Origin: CAVZYN01 sp963779515
GTDB taxonomy: Bacteria; Pseudomonadota; Alphaproteobacteria; Rhizobiales; Hyphomicrobiaceae
Length of the DNA: 64,000 bases
NCBI GenBank assembly: GCA_963779515.1
Contig: CAVZYN010000015.1
Coordinates: 1-64,000 of the forward strand
Reading direction: 5' to 3'
The notes below the pieces were generated by a model that searched no databases, was not told the DNA's origin, and saw only the letters and a program-made list of their open reading frames with translations. Positions 8,918 through 17,170 of the stretch are shown piece after piece. How positions within the stretch are numbered: position 1 is the stretch's first letter; each line of letters opens with the position of its first letter. Both the position numbers and the translations under genes were made by a program.

Positions 8918-9111
8918 TGCCGGGATATGAACACGATGTCCGCCGCATACTTCTAGAACACGGATGCAGTTTGGTTCGTCAAGGCAAAGGCGATCACGAG
9001 ATCTGGCAAAGCCCAATCAACAATCGCCGCTTCGTGGTAGACGGCAAAATCAAGTCGCGGCACAGCGCCAATGGCATCATGAAGCAAGCTGGAATCGATC
9101 ATCGATTCTGA
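8917..9111 (+). CDS. hicA: HicA-like mRNA interferase toxin
   Basis: The 64-aa protein has the dsRBD-like HicA core: an N-terminal helix (VRRILLEHGCSLVRQG), the loop GKGDHEIW with the conserved catalytic-type His, and a basic tail (VVDGKIKSRHSANGIMKQAGI). HicA toxins cleave mRNA and are held inactive by HicB. ATG 8917 overlaps the antitoxin stop; a TTG at 8914 is also in frame. The 3' end runs 13 bases into the 3' end of the convergent TRAP permease gene. The pair is more AT-rich than its surroundings, which would fit recent gain. Confidence 0.82.
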   Translation: MPGYEHDVRRILLEHGCSLVRQGKGDHEIWQSPINNRRFVVDGKIKSRHSANGIMKQAGIDHRF

Positions 9112-11036
9112 CCGCGAAATCGAGACTCATATCCAATTGCCGCTATCGCCGCGATTGCACCGGCCAGCGAGATCCAATGCCCGCCGGCAACTGCGGAGGG
9201 CGGAAACAAAACCGCCGCCGCAATCCCGGCATAGAGCACGCGCACCGCCGCCGGAATCGGCGCCTTCAAGAAGCCGACCACCGCCAGCGAACCCATGAAG
9301 ATCCCGAGCAACGCCAGCGACAGCGCCGTGATCACCGCAACCGGCCCGCCGCGCATGATCAGCGCCGGCGAATAGGCGAATAGAAATGGGATGAAATACG
9401 CGCACCAACTCATGCGTGTCGCCGTCCACCCGGTTTTCCATTGATCCGATTGTGCGATCGTCGCAGCCGCGAACGCCGCGAGCGCGACCGGCGGCGTCAC
9501 CATCCCGAGAATCCCCTGAAACAGCACGAACAGATGCGCCTGCATCGGCGAGATCCCCGCCTGGACCAGCGCCGGCGCGGCGAGCGTCGCCAGGATCACA
9601 TAAACTCCGACCGTCGGCAGCGGCAGTCCAAGAATGAATGACGCCAGCGCCGTCAACACCAGCAGCAGCAACAAACTACCGCCCGACGCTGTGAGAAGCT
9701 GCTGCGTCAGCGAGAACGCCACGCCCGTCAGCGACATGGCGCCGATCAGGATCCCCGCCACCGCCGTGATCGCGATGATATCGACCACTGCCCCGCCCGC
9801 GCCGATCGCCGCCGACCCGGCCCCGCTGAGCGACAACCGCCGCCCCTTGTACGGCACGCTCATGGCCAGCACGATCAGCACGGCGGTCGCAAGCAGCGCC
9901 GCATACTCGGCCTCCATGTTCCAGCCGAGCAACCCGCCGACCAGCACGCCGAACGGCACAACGAAGTGCCAGCCCTCGCGCAAGACCTGCCCGGCGGAGG
10001 GAAGCTCATGCGCCGGCGCACCAAGGATGCCCTGCTTCGCCGCCTCGAGATCCACCTGGAAGAACAGCGCCGCGTAATAGAGAAACGCCGGAATGATCGC
10101 GGCCACCAGCACGTCCGTGTAGGAGACCTGCAGGTATTCCGCCATCAGGAACGCCGCCGCCCCCATCACCGGCGGCGCGATTTGTCCACCCGTCGAGCCG
10201 ACCGCCTCTATCGCTGCCGCCTGGTTCGGCGGATACCCCGATTTCTTCATCAGTGGGATCGTGATCGTGCCGACGCTCGCGACGTTGGCAACGGCGCTGC
10301 CCGAGACCATCCCGAATAGCGCCGAGCCGAACACGGCGATCTTCGCCGAGCCGCCCCGGTAGCGCCCCATGGCAGCGCTTGCGAGATCCGCGAAGAACTC
10401 TGATCCGCCGCACCGCGTCAGCACTGCGCCGAGAATGATGAACGGGATCACCACGATCGCCGCCGTCTGCAGCGTCGTGCCGAGCAGCGCGTTGGTATCG
10501 ATGGCGAGATAGACGAGCAGCCGCGACGGCGCCACAGGACGGCTCGCGAACGCGCCCGGCAGCAGGTAGCCGAACAGCGCATGCGCGCACAGGATGAGCA
10601 CGATGATGATCAGCGCCGTCCCCGCCACGCGGCGGCTCGCCTCAAAGACGGTGAAGACAATGATGGCGGATATCAGGACGCCGTACCACGGCCGCGCCAC
10701 CAGCTCCTTCACCAGCTCTGGATAGCGCACCGCGACGTACATGCAGGCGAGAAACGCCGCCGCTGCCAGCGTCACGTCGATCCACCCGACCGGCGCGTCA
10801 CCCTTGCGCCCCTCGAGCGCAACTTTGGCCACTGCCTCTTCGCCGACCTCCTTGCGCGACAGTGGAAACTGGAAGAAGCACAGCGCCAGCGCCGTCCCGA
10901 GCACTGCCGCCAGCATCTGCTCATTGAACAGACCAAGGCCGAGCCGGCCATGCAGATTGACCACCCACGCCACCACCAGTGTGATGATCAGCGCCCGCAG
11001 CGCCGTGATAATGGTGTCCGATGTCGCTTGCGGCAT
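9099..11036 (-). CDS. TRAP transporter fused permease (DctQ-DctM type)
   Basis: This 645-aa integral membrane protein has roughly 18 hydrophobic segments. An N-terminal DctQ-like four-helix part is fused to the 12-helix DctM core, with FGSALFGMVSGSAVANVASVG and GGQIAPPVMGAAAFLMAEY typical of the latter. Fused permeases of this kind work with TAXI-family binding proteins, and one is encoded at the head of the same operon (12943-13926). It imports an organic acid with sodium or protons. It is the third gene of the minus-strand operon, 14 bp after the ThDP enzyme. The conserved GxxPP-like loops are intact. Its 3' end overlaps hicA by 13 bp. Confidence 0.92.
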   Translation of the reverse strand: MPQATSDTIITALRALIITLVVAWVVNLHGRLGLGLFNEQMLAAVLGTALALCFFQFPLSRKEVGEEAVAKVALEGRKGDAPVGWIDVTLAAAAFLACMYVAVRYPELVKELVARPWYGVLISAIIVFTVFEASRRVAGTALIIIVLILCAHALFGYLLPGAFASRPVAPSRLLVYLAIDTNALLGTTLQTAAIVVIPFIILGAVLTRCGGSEFFADLASAAMGRYRGGSAKIAVFGSALFGMVSGSAVANVASVGTITIPLMKKSGYPPNQAAAIEAVGSTGGQIAPPVMGAAAFLMAEYLQVSYTDVLVAAIIPAFLYYAALFFQVDLEAAKQGILGAPAHELPSAGQVLREGWHFVVPFGVLVGGLLGWNMEAEYAALLATAVLIVLAMSVPYKGRRLSLSGAGSAAIGAGGAVVDIIAITAVAGILIGAMSLTGVAFSLTQQLLTASGGSLLLLLVLTALASFILGLPLPTVGVYVILATLAAPALVQAGISPMQAHLFVLFQGILGMVTPPVALAAFAAATIAQSDQWKTGWTATRMSWCAYFIPFLFAYSPALIMRGGPVAVITALSLALLGIFMGSLAVVGFLKAPIPAAVRVLYAGIAAAVLFPPSAVAGGHWISLAGAIAAIAAIGYESRFRGQNR

Positions 11037-11050
11037 GTGCTGTCGCGCTT

Positions 11051-12739
11051 TCAGGTGCAGATCACGTTGAGCAGGGCCTGCCGCTTTTCAACCGTGACCG
11101 CATGGCGCGCCGCGCGCAGCGCCTCCGCGAGATCGTCCGGCCGCTCGATGCGGCGCGCATAGCCGCCTTGCGCCGCGACCAGCGCTTCATAGGGCGGGCT
11201 CGGCGACAGATCCGCGAGCAGTCGCCCATCGTTGATCCCCGCCGCCCCATCCGCGAACATGTGCAGCGTCGAGCGTCGCACCGCGCCATAGAGACTGTTG
11301 TTGAAGATAATCGTGAGAACCGGTAGCTTGAACGCCTCGGCCACCCAATGGCACGCCGTCGGATTAGTGAAGACGTACGCCCCATCGCCAACCGTCGCGA
11401 CGATCGTGCGCTCCGGCGCCGCGAGCTTGGCGCCGAGCGCCGCACCGAGCCCCCAGCCAAGCCCACCCGCCGGCGACAGTCCAAACAGTGTGCCAGGTTT
11501 CTCACGTCGCACCTGATCGAGCACCAGCGGATACTCGTTGAAGACGATGTCATCGTCATCGAGCATGCCGGAGATCGCGCGGCTGAGGAATGCTGGCGTG
11601 ATCTTGTCGCCGGTGCTTTTGCCCGCCGCATCGGCGGCGGCGCGGCGCTTGGCGGCAAGCGGCCCCAGCCGAGCCCGGCGTTCAGTGATGCGCGACGCAT
11701 TGGCCTTCGATGCCACCGCCGCATCGAGCGCGGTCAACGCGACCGCGGGTGTCGCCGCGATCGCGAGATCGCACGCAAATGAGCGCATCGGATAGCGCTG
11801 GTGCGCCGGATCGATCGCGAGCTCTGCGACTTTGCAGCCGGCTGCAGGCGCTTGCAACGCCGGAAACCACGGCACATCCGCCTCGAGCACGATGATGAGA
11901 TCCGCTTCCGTCAACAGCGCGCCCGGCTCGTTCCCAAAGTGCATCGGATGCGACGTCGGCAGCGACAGAAACCGCGGGTTGACGGTAACGACCGGCACCG
12001 CCCATCGCTCGGCGAACGAAGAGATCGCCGCAAAACCTTCAACCTCACGCCCACCTGCGCCGGTGATGATCAGTGGGTTGCTCGCCGTCGCAACCCACGC
12101 CGCCAGCTCCTCGATCGCGGCCGCATCCGGCGCCGGTGGCGCCGCGATTGCGCGCGCTGGCGCCAGTGCCGCATCGTCCGCCGGCGCCGACAGCGGCTCG
12201 CGCGGCAACACCAGATAAATCGGCCCGCGCGGATGCGTCATTGTCATTTCAACGGCGCGATTGATCACCGTGTCGATGCGGCCGGGCGCCCGGAACTCGT
12301 AGTCCCATTTGACGATCTCGCGCACCATGCCCGCCTGATCGAACATCTCTTGCGCCCAGTGGATATGCCGGTTGCGCGATCCGAACGCGCCCGACTCAGT
12401 GATCGGCGTGCGCCCCGCCATCAACAGCAGCGGCGTGTTGTCGCGCGCAAGATTGGTGAGATTGTTGATCGCGTTCGCGGTGCCGACGTTGACGTGCATC
12501 ATCGCTGCTTGCGGACGCCCGGTCATCAGCGTCGCGCCATGCGCCATCGCGACGGCGAGGTTCTCGTGCGGCACCAAAATCGGTCGTGGCGTTTTCGTAT
12601 TGCTGCGTGCCGCCCGCGCGAACGCCTCCACGATCGGCGGGAAATCCGTGCCTGGATTGGCGAAGAAAAAATCCACCCCATGCGCCGCCAGCGCCCTCAG
12701 CATCACATCCGCCGCGATCGGCGTTGGCGCGTTGGTCAT
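11051..12739 (-). CDS. Thiamine-diphosphate-dependent enzyme, acetolactate synthase-like
   Basis: The 562-aa protein has the three-domain ThDP fold. An N-terminal PYR domain carries the catalytic Glu (VPHENLAVAMAHG, Glu59). A middle TPP_enzyme_M domain follows. The C-terminal PP domain has GDGAYVFTN near residue 447 ending in IIFNN, the Mg-ThDP motif GDG...NN. It resembles benzoylformate decarboxylase / acetolactate-synthase-like large subunits acting on 2-keto acids. No small regulatory subunit is adjacent, so it is unlikely to be a biosynthetic IlvB. It lies between a TAXI binding protein and the fused TRAP permease, and I infer that its substrate, or a precursor of it, is what the transporter imports. 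Confidence 0.88.
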   Translation of the reverse strand: MTNAPTPIAADVMLRALAAHGVDFFFANPGTDFPPIVEAFARAARSNTKTPRPILVPHENLAVAMAHGATLMTGRPQAAMMHVNVGTANAINNLTNLARDNTPLLLMAGRTPITESGAFGSRNRHIHWAQEMFDQAGMVREIVKWDYEFRAPGRIDTVINRAVEMTMTHPRGPIYLVLPREPLSAPADDAALAPARAIAAPPAPDAAAIEELAAWVATASNPLIITGAGGREVEGFAAISSFAERWAVPVVTVNPRFLSLPTSHPMHFGNEPGALLTEADLIIVLEADVPWFPALQAPAAGCKVAELAIDPAHQRYPMRSFACDLAIAATPAVALTALDAAVASKANASRITERRARLGPLAAKRRAAADAAGKSTGDKITPAFLSRAISGMLDDDDIVFNEYPLVLDQVRREKPGTLFGLSPAGGLGWGLGAALGAKLAAPERTIVATVGDGAYVFTNPTACHWVAEAFKLPVLTIIFNNSLYGAVRRSTLHMFADGAAGINDGRLLADLSPSPPYEALVAAQGGYARRIERPDDLAEALRAARHAVTVEKRQALLNVICT

Positions 12740-12761
12740 CTGAAGCCCAATCTCGAGCAGA

Positions 12762-12923
12762 CGTCATCCCGGTCAAGCGAGGCCCCTTCAGGCCGGGCGC
12801 CGAGCCGGGACCCAGCAAAAGAACTCGGCGACGCCGCAATATCTATATCGTGCCTTCGGCGTTTCTTTCGCGGGGTCCCGGGTCTCGTCGCCGCTGAAGT
12901 GCGGCTTCTCGCCCGGGATGAGG
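12762..12923. repeat. Palindromic repeat, family C copy 1
   Basis: Starts GTCATCCCGGTC and ends GCCCGGGATGAGG. Internal arms GGGACCC and GGGTCCC flank a core beginning CAGCAAAAGAA. The same core, GGAACCCAGCAAAAGAA, occurs in the element at 36099-36250. It separates the TAXI gene from the ThDP gene within one operon. Confidence 0.7.
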
Positions 12924-12942
12924 GAGTGTTGTGTGGCGGTCA

Positions 12943-13926
12943 TCATTTCACCGGCTGGATGCCCTTTTCCTTGTAGTAGGCAATCGCGCCATCGTGGAAC
13001 GGCACGCCGACATCCTTGTAGTTGCGCTCAGGTCTCATGGCATTGAACGCCGGCATCGCTGCCGCCAGCGCCACCTTCTGCTCCGCGATCACGCCTGTCA
13101 GCGCCTTGACCTTGTCCGCCGGCATGTCGGCGTTGGCGAAAATCGTGTAGTCGTAGAGCATCGTATGGATCGGCTCTTTCAGACCTGCGATGTTCGGGCG
13201 CGGTTCCGCCTTGCCGATATAAGACGTGCGGAACACCTTGCTCAGTGCCTCCTGTGCCGCGGGCTCGTTGCCAAGATCAAGCCAGCGAATGCCGCCGACG
13301 GCCGCGTCCGCTTCCTGCGTCTTGGCGCCGCCGAGCGCGAACGTCGTCACATCGACGCGCCCCGCCATGAATTCCTCGACGCCGCGAATGAGGTTCGGCA
13401 CCAGCACCGGCTGCATGTCCGCGATCGTCAGCCCCGCCGTCGCCAGCATCGCATCGACCGTCGTCTTGATGATTTCCTGGCTCGTAAAGCCATAAGCGAT
13501 GCGTTTGCCCTTGAGATCCTTCACCGACTTGATCGGGCTATCGGCCCTGACGAACAGTCCCGTCACCAGCGGGAAGATCGTCGCCACCTGCCGCAGCTTC
13601 GGGTTCGGCCGCTTGTCGAACGTGCCGATGCCGCCGAAACTTTCGATCAGCTCAAGCGAATTGCAGAAGCCGATGTCAATTTCCCCCGAATTGACCAGCG
13701 GTATCATCGTGCCCGTGCCGCTGTTTGGCTGCACTCGCGCTTGCCACTTCAGTGTATCCGTCAGTGACTTCGCGAGTGCCGCCCCCATCTGATACGTGAC
13801 GGTGCCTTGCGGGCTGGTGCCGATCCCGAGCGGTTGCGCGCGCGCCAGCTCCGTGCCGAACACGAGCCCCGTGCCAACAGCAAGCGACGCAACAGCGCCA
13901 AGACGCAGCAAAATGGTACGGATCAC
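12943..13926 (-). CDS. TAXI-family TRAP transporter solute-binding protein
   Basis: The 327-aa periplasmic protein has a signal peptide (residues 1 to about 30, ending ELARA-Q). The TAXI-type start of the mature chain, LGIGTSPQGTVTYQMGAALA, is followed by VQPNSGTGTMIPLVNSGEIDIGF. TAXI proteins capture organic acids for fused TRAP permeases; characterised members bind glutamate, 2-oxoglutarate or related acids. It is the first gene of a three-gene operon with a ThDP enzyme and a fused permease. The start is GTG 13926. Between it and the ThDP gene lies a 160-bp palindromic repeat, which may lower expression of the downstream genes relative to this abundant protein. Confidence 0.92.
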   Translation of the reverse strand: MIRTILLRLGAVASLAVGTGLVFGTELARAQPLGIGTSPQGTVTYQMGAALAKSLTDTLKWQARVQPNSGTGTMIPLVNSGEIDIGFCNSLELIESFGGIGTFDKRPNPKLRQVATIFPLVTGLFVRADSPIKSVKDLKGKRIAYGFTSQEIIKTTVDAMLATAGLTIADMQPVLVPNLIRGVEEFMAGRVDVTTFALGGAKTQEADAAVGGIRWLDLGNEPAAQEALSKVFRTSYIGKAEPRPNIAGLKEPIHTMLYDYTIFANADMPADKVKALTGVIAEQKVALAAAMPAFNAMRPERNYKDVGVPFHDGAIAYYKEKGIQPVK

Positions 13927-14079
13927 GGCAGCCTCCCGGGGTCGATTTTTGAAGTTTGTAGCACGCTCGGCGCATTATGGGACGGATCAAGTTTCGAGAT
14001 GGACATCTCCGATTGACAGACACGCGCGACAGACCCGAGAACAGAACGTAAGAAACTGCCAAAGGCTTATGGGAGTGCA

Positions 14080-15072
14080 ATGCACATGACCAAGATCAGT
14101 CGCCGTCGAGTGGCAAAGGGATTCGCCGCGGTGCTCGCCGCCCCCGCACTTGTGCGCTCGGCGTTCGCGCAAGGCGCCTATCCGGCCGGCCAGCAGATCA
14201 AGGTTATCGTCCCCTACCCCGCAGGCGGTGCCACGGATGTCATCGGCCGCATCGTCGCCGATCGTCTCGCAAACCTCTGGAACGTGACGGTAATCGTCGA
14301 AAACATCCCGGGTGCTGCCGCAAACATCGGCATGGATCGCGTCGCCAAGGGTCCACAAGACGGCACACAGATCCTGATGGTGCCGCCCAACATCGCGACC
14401 AACCAGTTTCTCTACGCCAAGATGGCGTTCGATCCCGAGAAAGACATACTCCCGATCGCGCAGGTGACGCGCCTGCCGAACATCTTGGTCGTCAAGAAGG
14501 GCCTCGAGGTCAACTCGGTCAAGGACTTGATCGCGTACGCCAAGGCCAATCCAGGCAAGCTGAACTACGCCTCGTCCGGCATCGGCACCACGATCCATCT
14601 CTCGGCGGAACTCTTCAAGCGGTTGGCCGGCGTCGACATGGTGCACGTCGCCTATCGCGGCAGCGCGCCGGCCGTGAACGATCTCGTTGCTGGCCAGGTC
14701 GATCTGATGTTCGACAATGCCACGTCGATCGTCGGCCAGGTGAAAGGCGGCACAGTGAAGGCGCTCGGCGTGACCTCTCTCGCCAAGTCGCCGTTGCTAC
14801 CCGAAATCCCGGCGATCTCCGAAACGATTCCCGGGTTCGATACCGCCTCCTGGTTCGGCGTCGGAGTCCGCGCCGGTACACCCAAGGAGATCGTCGACAA
14901 GATCGAGCAGGCAGCCCAGACCCTGACCAAGGAAGCGATCGTCAAGGAGCGGATGGCGACGGTGATCGCCGAACCAGTGGTGTCGGATCAAAAATCCTTC
15001 GCCGAGCACATCATCGCCGAACGCAAGAAGTGGGGGACCTTGATCACCGACCTCAAGATCAAGGCCGAATAA
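14080..15072 (+). CDS. Tripartite tricarboxylate transporter binding protein (Bug/TctC family)
   Basis: The 330-aa secreted protein has an N-terminus SRRRVAKGFAAVLAAPALV with a twin-arginine-like motif, then the Bug-family signature IKVIVPYPAGGATDVIGRIVADRL. Further family hallmarks are NIPGAAANIGMDRVAK and YRGSAPAVNDLVAGQVDLMF. Bug proteins bind carboxylates or other small polar molecules in a two-lobed pocket. No TctA/TctB membrane genes are next to it, so it is an orphan binding protein as is common in these bacteria. The start ATG 14080 has GGGAG four bases upstream; ATG 14086 is also possible. A cupin gene follows after a palindromic repeat. Confidence 0.92.
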   Translation: MHMTKISRRRVAKGFAAVLAAPALVRSAFAQGAYPAGQQIKVIVPYPAGGATDVIGRIVADRLANLWNVTVIVENIPGAAANIGMDRVAKGPQDGTQILMVPPNIATNQFLYAKMAFDPEKDILPIAQVTRLPNILVVKKGLEVNSVKDLIAYAKANPGKLNYASSGIGTTIHLSAELFKRLAGVDMVHVAYRGSAPAVNDLVAGQVDLMFDNATSIVGQVKGGTVKALGVTSLAKSPLLPEIPAISETIPGFDTASWFGVGVRAGTPKEIVDKIEQAAQTLTKEAIVKERMATVIAEPVVSDQKSFAEHIIAERKKWGTLITDLKIKAE

Positions 15073-15073
15073 C

Positions 15074-15138
15074 GTAGGTTTGGTTAGGCGGCCGTTGTTT
15101 GTCGTTGGGCACGCAACGTGATCCGCCGTAACCCAACA
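15074..15138. repeat. Palindromic repeat, family A copy 3
   Basis: Ends GTAGGTTTGGTTAGGCGG ... CCGCCGTAACCCAAC are inverted repeats. The unit lies between the Bug-family gene and the cupin gene. Same family as 2592-2660 and 8456-8523. Confidence 0.7.
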
Positions 15139-15179
15139 GCCCAAGCTCAAAGCCAGCATCTTACGACCCCGGAATTGTC

Positions 15180-15551
15180 ATGAGCCAGAAGAAAGAATTC
15201 CACAATCTCGACGACCCTGCCGACGGTCTGTTTCGCGAACTTGGCCCCGGACTGACGACTCGTATCTTTGCCGGCGAGCAGGCGATGCTGTCGGTGGTCA
15301 CCATCGCGCCCAACGCCGAAGGCACGCTGCATCATCATCCCGAGGAGCAGTGGGGCGTTTTGCTGGAAGGCTCCGCCATTCGCGTCCAGGGTGGCGAGGA
15401 AATTCCGGTGAAGAAGGGTGACTTCTGGCGCACCCCCGGCAACGTCCCGCACACAATGCGGGCTGGTCCCGCCGGCGCGCGCGTGCTCGATGTCTTCAGT
15501 CCACCGCGTCCCGAGTACAAGAAGCCCGGCACTGGCTTCGCGAGTTCTTGA
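15180..15551 (+). CDS. Small cupin-domain protein
   Basis: The 123-aa single-domain cupin has motif 1 GTLHHHPEEQWGVLLEG, giving the His-x-His...Glu metal ligands, and motif 2 GDFWRTPGNVPHTM, with the last metal His. Small cupins of this form bind Fe, Mn or Ni and act as dioxygenases, isomerases or sensors; the sequence does not decide which. It follows the Bug-family binding protein on the same strand after a palindromic repeat, so the two may be cotranscribed. ATG 15180 is the only good start in the region. The fold is complete at this length. Confidence 0.85.
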   Translation: MSQKKEFHNLDDPADGLFRELGPGLTTRIFAGEQAMLSVVTIAPNAEGTLHHHPEEQWGVLLEGSAIRVQGGEEIPVKKGDFWRTPGNVPHTMRAGPAGARVLDVFSPPRPEYKKPGTGFASS

Positions 15552-15560
15552 GACCCACCG

Positions 15561-15965
15561 TTACGGCTTCGCCGCCGGCAGATCGTGCGCGGCAAAGCTC
15601 ACTTGCGCAATCACTCCATCCTTGATCATCAGAGTGAACATCAGGCGCGTGATGCCGCCGTCCTCGGCCCGCACATCGAGTGACGCCTGCGCGAAGTCAT
15701 GCGTGCCCGTCACGGCGATGCTGTCCTTGATCGGCGAGCCATACCCCGCCGAGCCGATCAGCGCGACCACCACCGCCGGCTTGACCCGCAGGATTGGCGC
15801 GTAGCCCGCCTCTCGATACTGCACGACATCGGCCAGCAGCGCTGCGGCTGCCGCCGCATCGCCATCAGCGAGCGCTGCGACGAAATCAGCGGCCACGGCC
15901 TTGCCGCTGCGCCCGCCCGGCATTTGCTGCCCCCGCTCCAGTGTCTCCAGGACGTCTGCGATCAC
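15561..15965 (-). CDS. NTF2-like / SnoaL-type small protein
   Basis: The 134-aa protein has a helical N-terminus (AVAADFVAALADGDAAAAAAL) followed by beta strands (RLMFTLMIKDGVIAQVSFAA), consistent with the NTF2-like fold of DUF4440/SnoaL proteins, which hold small hydrophobic ligands or act as isomerases or hydrolases. The start is unclear: GTG 15965 with GAGG upstream, or ATG 15923. The frame just upstream on the same strand also looks coding-like (AEAHLLVVSANELGSS, about 16000-16090) but is one base out of register, so a longer gene with a further +1 shift is possible. It is convergent with the cupin gene. Confidence 0.6.
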   Translation of the reverse strand: MIADVLETLERGQQMPGGRSGKAVAADFVAALADGDAAAAAALLADVVQYREAGYAPILRVKPAVVVALIGSAGYGSPIKDSIAVTGTHDFAQASLDVRAEDGGITRLMFTLMIKDGVIAQVSFAAHDLPAAKP

Positions 15966-16004
15966 GCGCGAACCTCGCGGCCGGCGCCCCTGTGGCGGCG
16001 GCAA

Positions 16005-16375
16005 ACTCGGCGCTTGAGCCGAGCTCGTTCGCCGATACCACTAGTAAATGCGCTTCGGCCCGGCCGATCACGCGTCTTACTGGAGAAACTGATATTTCAA
16101 ACCGTTGGCTGAAATCCCATTCTGGCGCCCAGGACTGGTGGCGGCCCACGATGCATGACAGCTTTGCGCTGAAATCAAGAAAAGCGGCCCGCGCTTTGGG
16201 GAAGCGCGAGCCGCGAGCGCGGGTGGCGGCATAAGGGGATGGCCACGCCGTCGCTGCCCTACGAAGCGCATTTGAGGGTGATGATTCAATCAGATGGTGG
16301 CAGATCAGTTTCCACGAAATAATGAAGTGGCCGTGTAAAACGGTTTGAGATTGTGGCGTCGCTTGGGAACAGGGC
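16005..16375. other. Intergenic gap, no assignable gene
   Basis: This 370-bp gap precedes the unknown gene at 16376. The only structure seen is a GC-rich inverted stretch near 16190-16235 (GCGGCCCGCGC ... GCGCGAGCCGC). Minus-strand codons near 16000-16090 may extend the NTF2-like gene. I see no clear promoter. Confidence 0.4.
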
Positions 16376-17161
16376 ATGTTCTGGAAGTACATCGAGCCGA
16401 ACATGACGCCGCGCCTCGCGGCCGCGGTGGACGCGTCCTACGCAGCCTTTGCCGGCTACCGCCTTTGGGGCAACATCGTCGCCTGTCATTGCAACTCGTG
16501 CATGACGGAGGAGACCGAAAAGGAACTCGTGCGCACACCGCTGCGTCAGATTTCGACCGAGCTTCTGTCGGAGTACACTAATTCCGCGCATGGCTACGAC
16601 ACCGACGTGATCGAACACGAGTTCAAGTATTTCTTGCCGCGCTATCTCGATTTGATCGCGCACTGCAAACCGCCGCACTACATGGACAGCAACACGTGCT
16701 TGCATCGGCTCGGCGACGCCAACTTCCGCGCCGCCTGGCCACGGCACGAAGTGGAAGCCGTCGATGAATGCCTGGACGCTTTTGTGGACGCATGTCTATC
16801 TCAAACCGGCCTGGCGCAATGGCCAGTCGGCTGGCGGCTTGAATTCGAGATCAACGATGTCATCGTCATGATCGCCACGGCGCGCGGCGATGTGGAGCGC
16901 GCGCTCGCGACGTGGGAGCTTGGCGCGGATCCTGCCGCCGCCTTACATCTTGCCAATTTCCGCATCTCCAACCTTGAATTCAAGGATGGCGCCTTTCGTT
17001 CGGCCTCGCCGTTCCTGACGTCGGATTTTCCCGCTGCGGCGCAGCGCTTGGGCCAATGGGGCATGCAGGAGAGTTGGACCAAGCGGATCGAGGACGCCTA
17101 CCTGACGGTGGACGACCCGCGCCAGCGAGAGATTCTGGAAGCCGCGCTCGGTGGCGCCTGA
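16376..17161 (+). CDS. Hypothetical protein with Cys-rich N-terminus
   Basis: I do not recognise this 261-aa soluble protein as a named family. It contains CHCNSCMTEETEKEL near residues 38-52, then an acidic, aromatic-rich segment (DVIEHEFKYFLPRYLDLIAHCKPPHYMD) and a mostly helical remainder. It has no signal peptide or membrane segment. CxCxxC could bind a metal or form disulfides. The start ATG 16376 follows GGGAACAGGGC. Codon use is less GC-extreme than the neighbours. It converges on the broken lactonase gene with a 9-bp gap. Confidence 0.75.
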   Translation: MFWKYIEPNMTPRLAAAVDASYAAFAGYRLWGNIVACHCNSCMTEETEKELVRTPLRQISTELLSEYTNSAHGYDTDVIEHEFKYFLPRYLDLIAHCKPPHYMDSNTCLHRLGDANFRAAWPRHEVEAVDECLDAFVDACLSQTGLAQWPVGWRLEFEINDVIVMIATARGDVERALATWELGADPAAALHLANFRISNLEFKDGAFRSASPFLTSDFPAAAQRLGQWGMQESWTKRIEDAYLTVDDPRQREILEAALGGA

Positions 17162-17170
17162 GCCGTACGA

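Noticed and set aside
11801..12976. Plus-strand open frame of 391 codons over the ThDP gene
   Set aside because: Arg-rich low-complexity product, antisense to conserved ThDP motifs.
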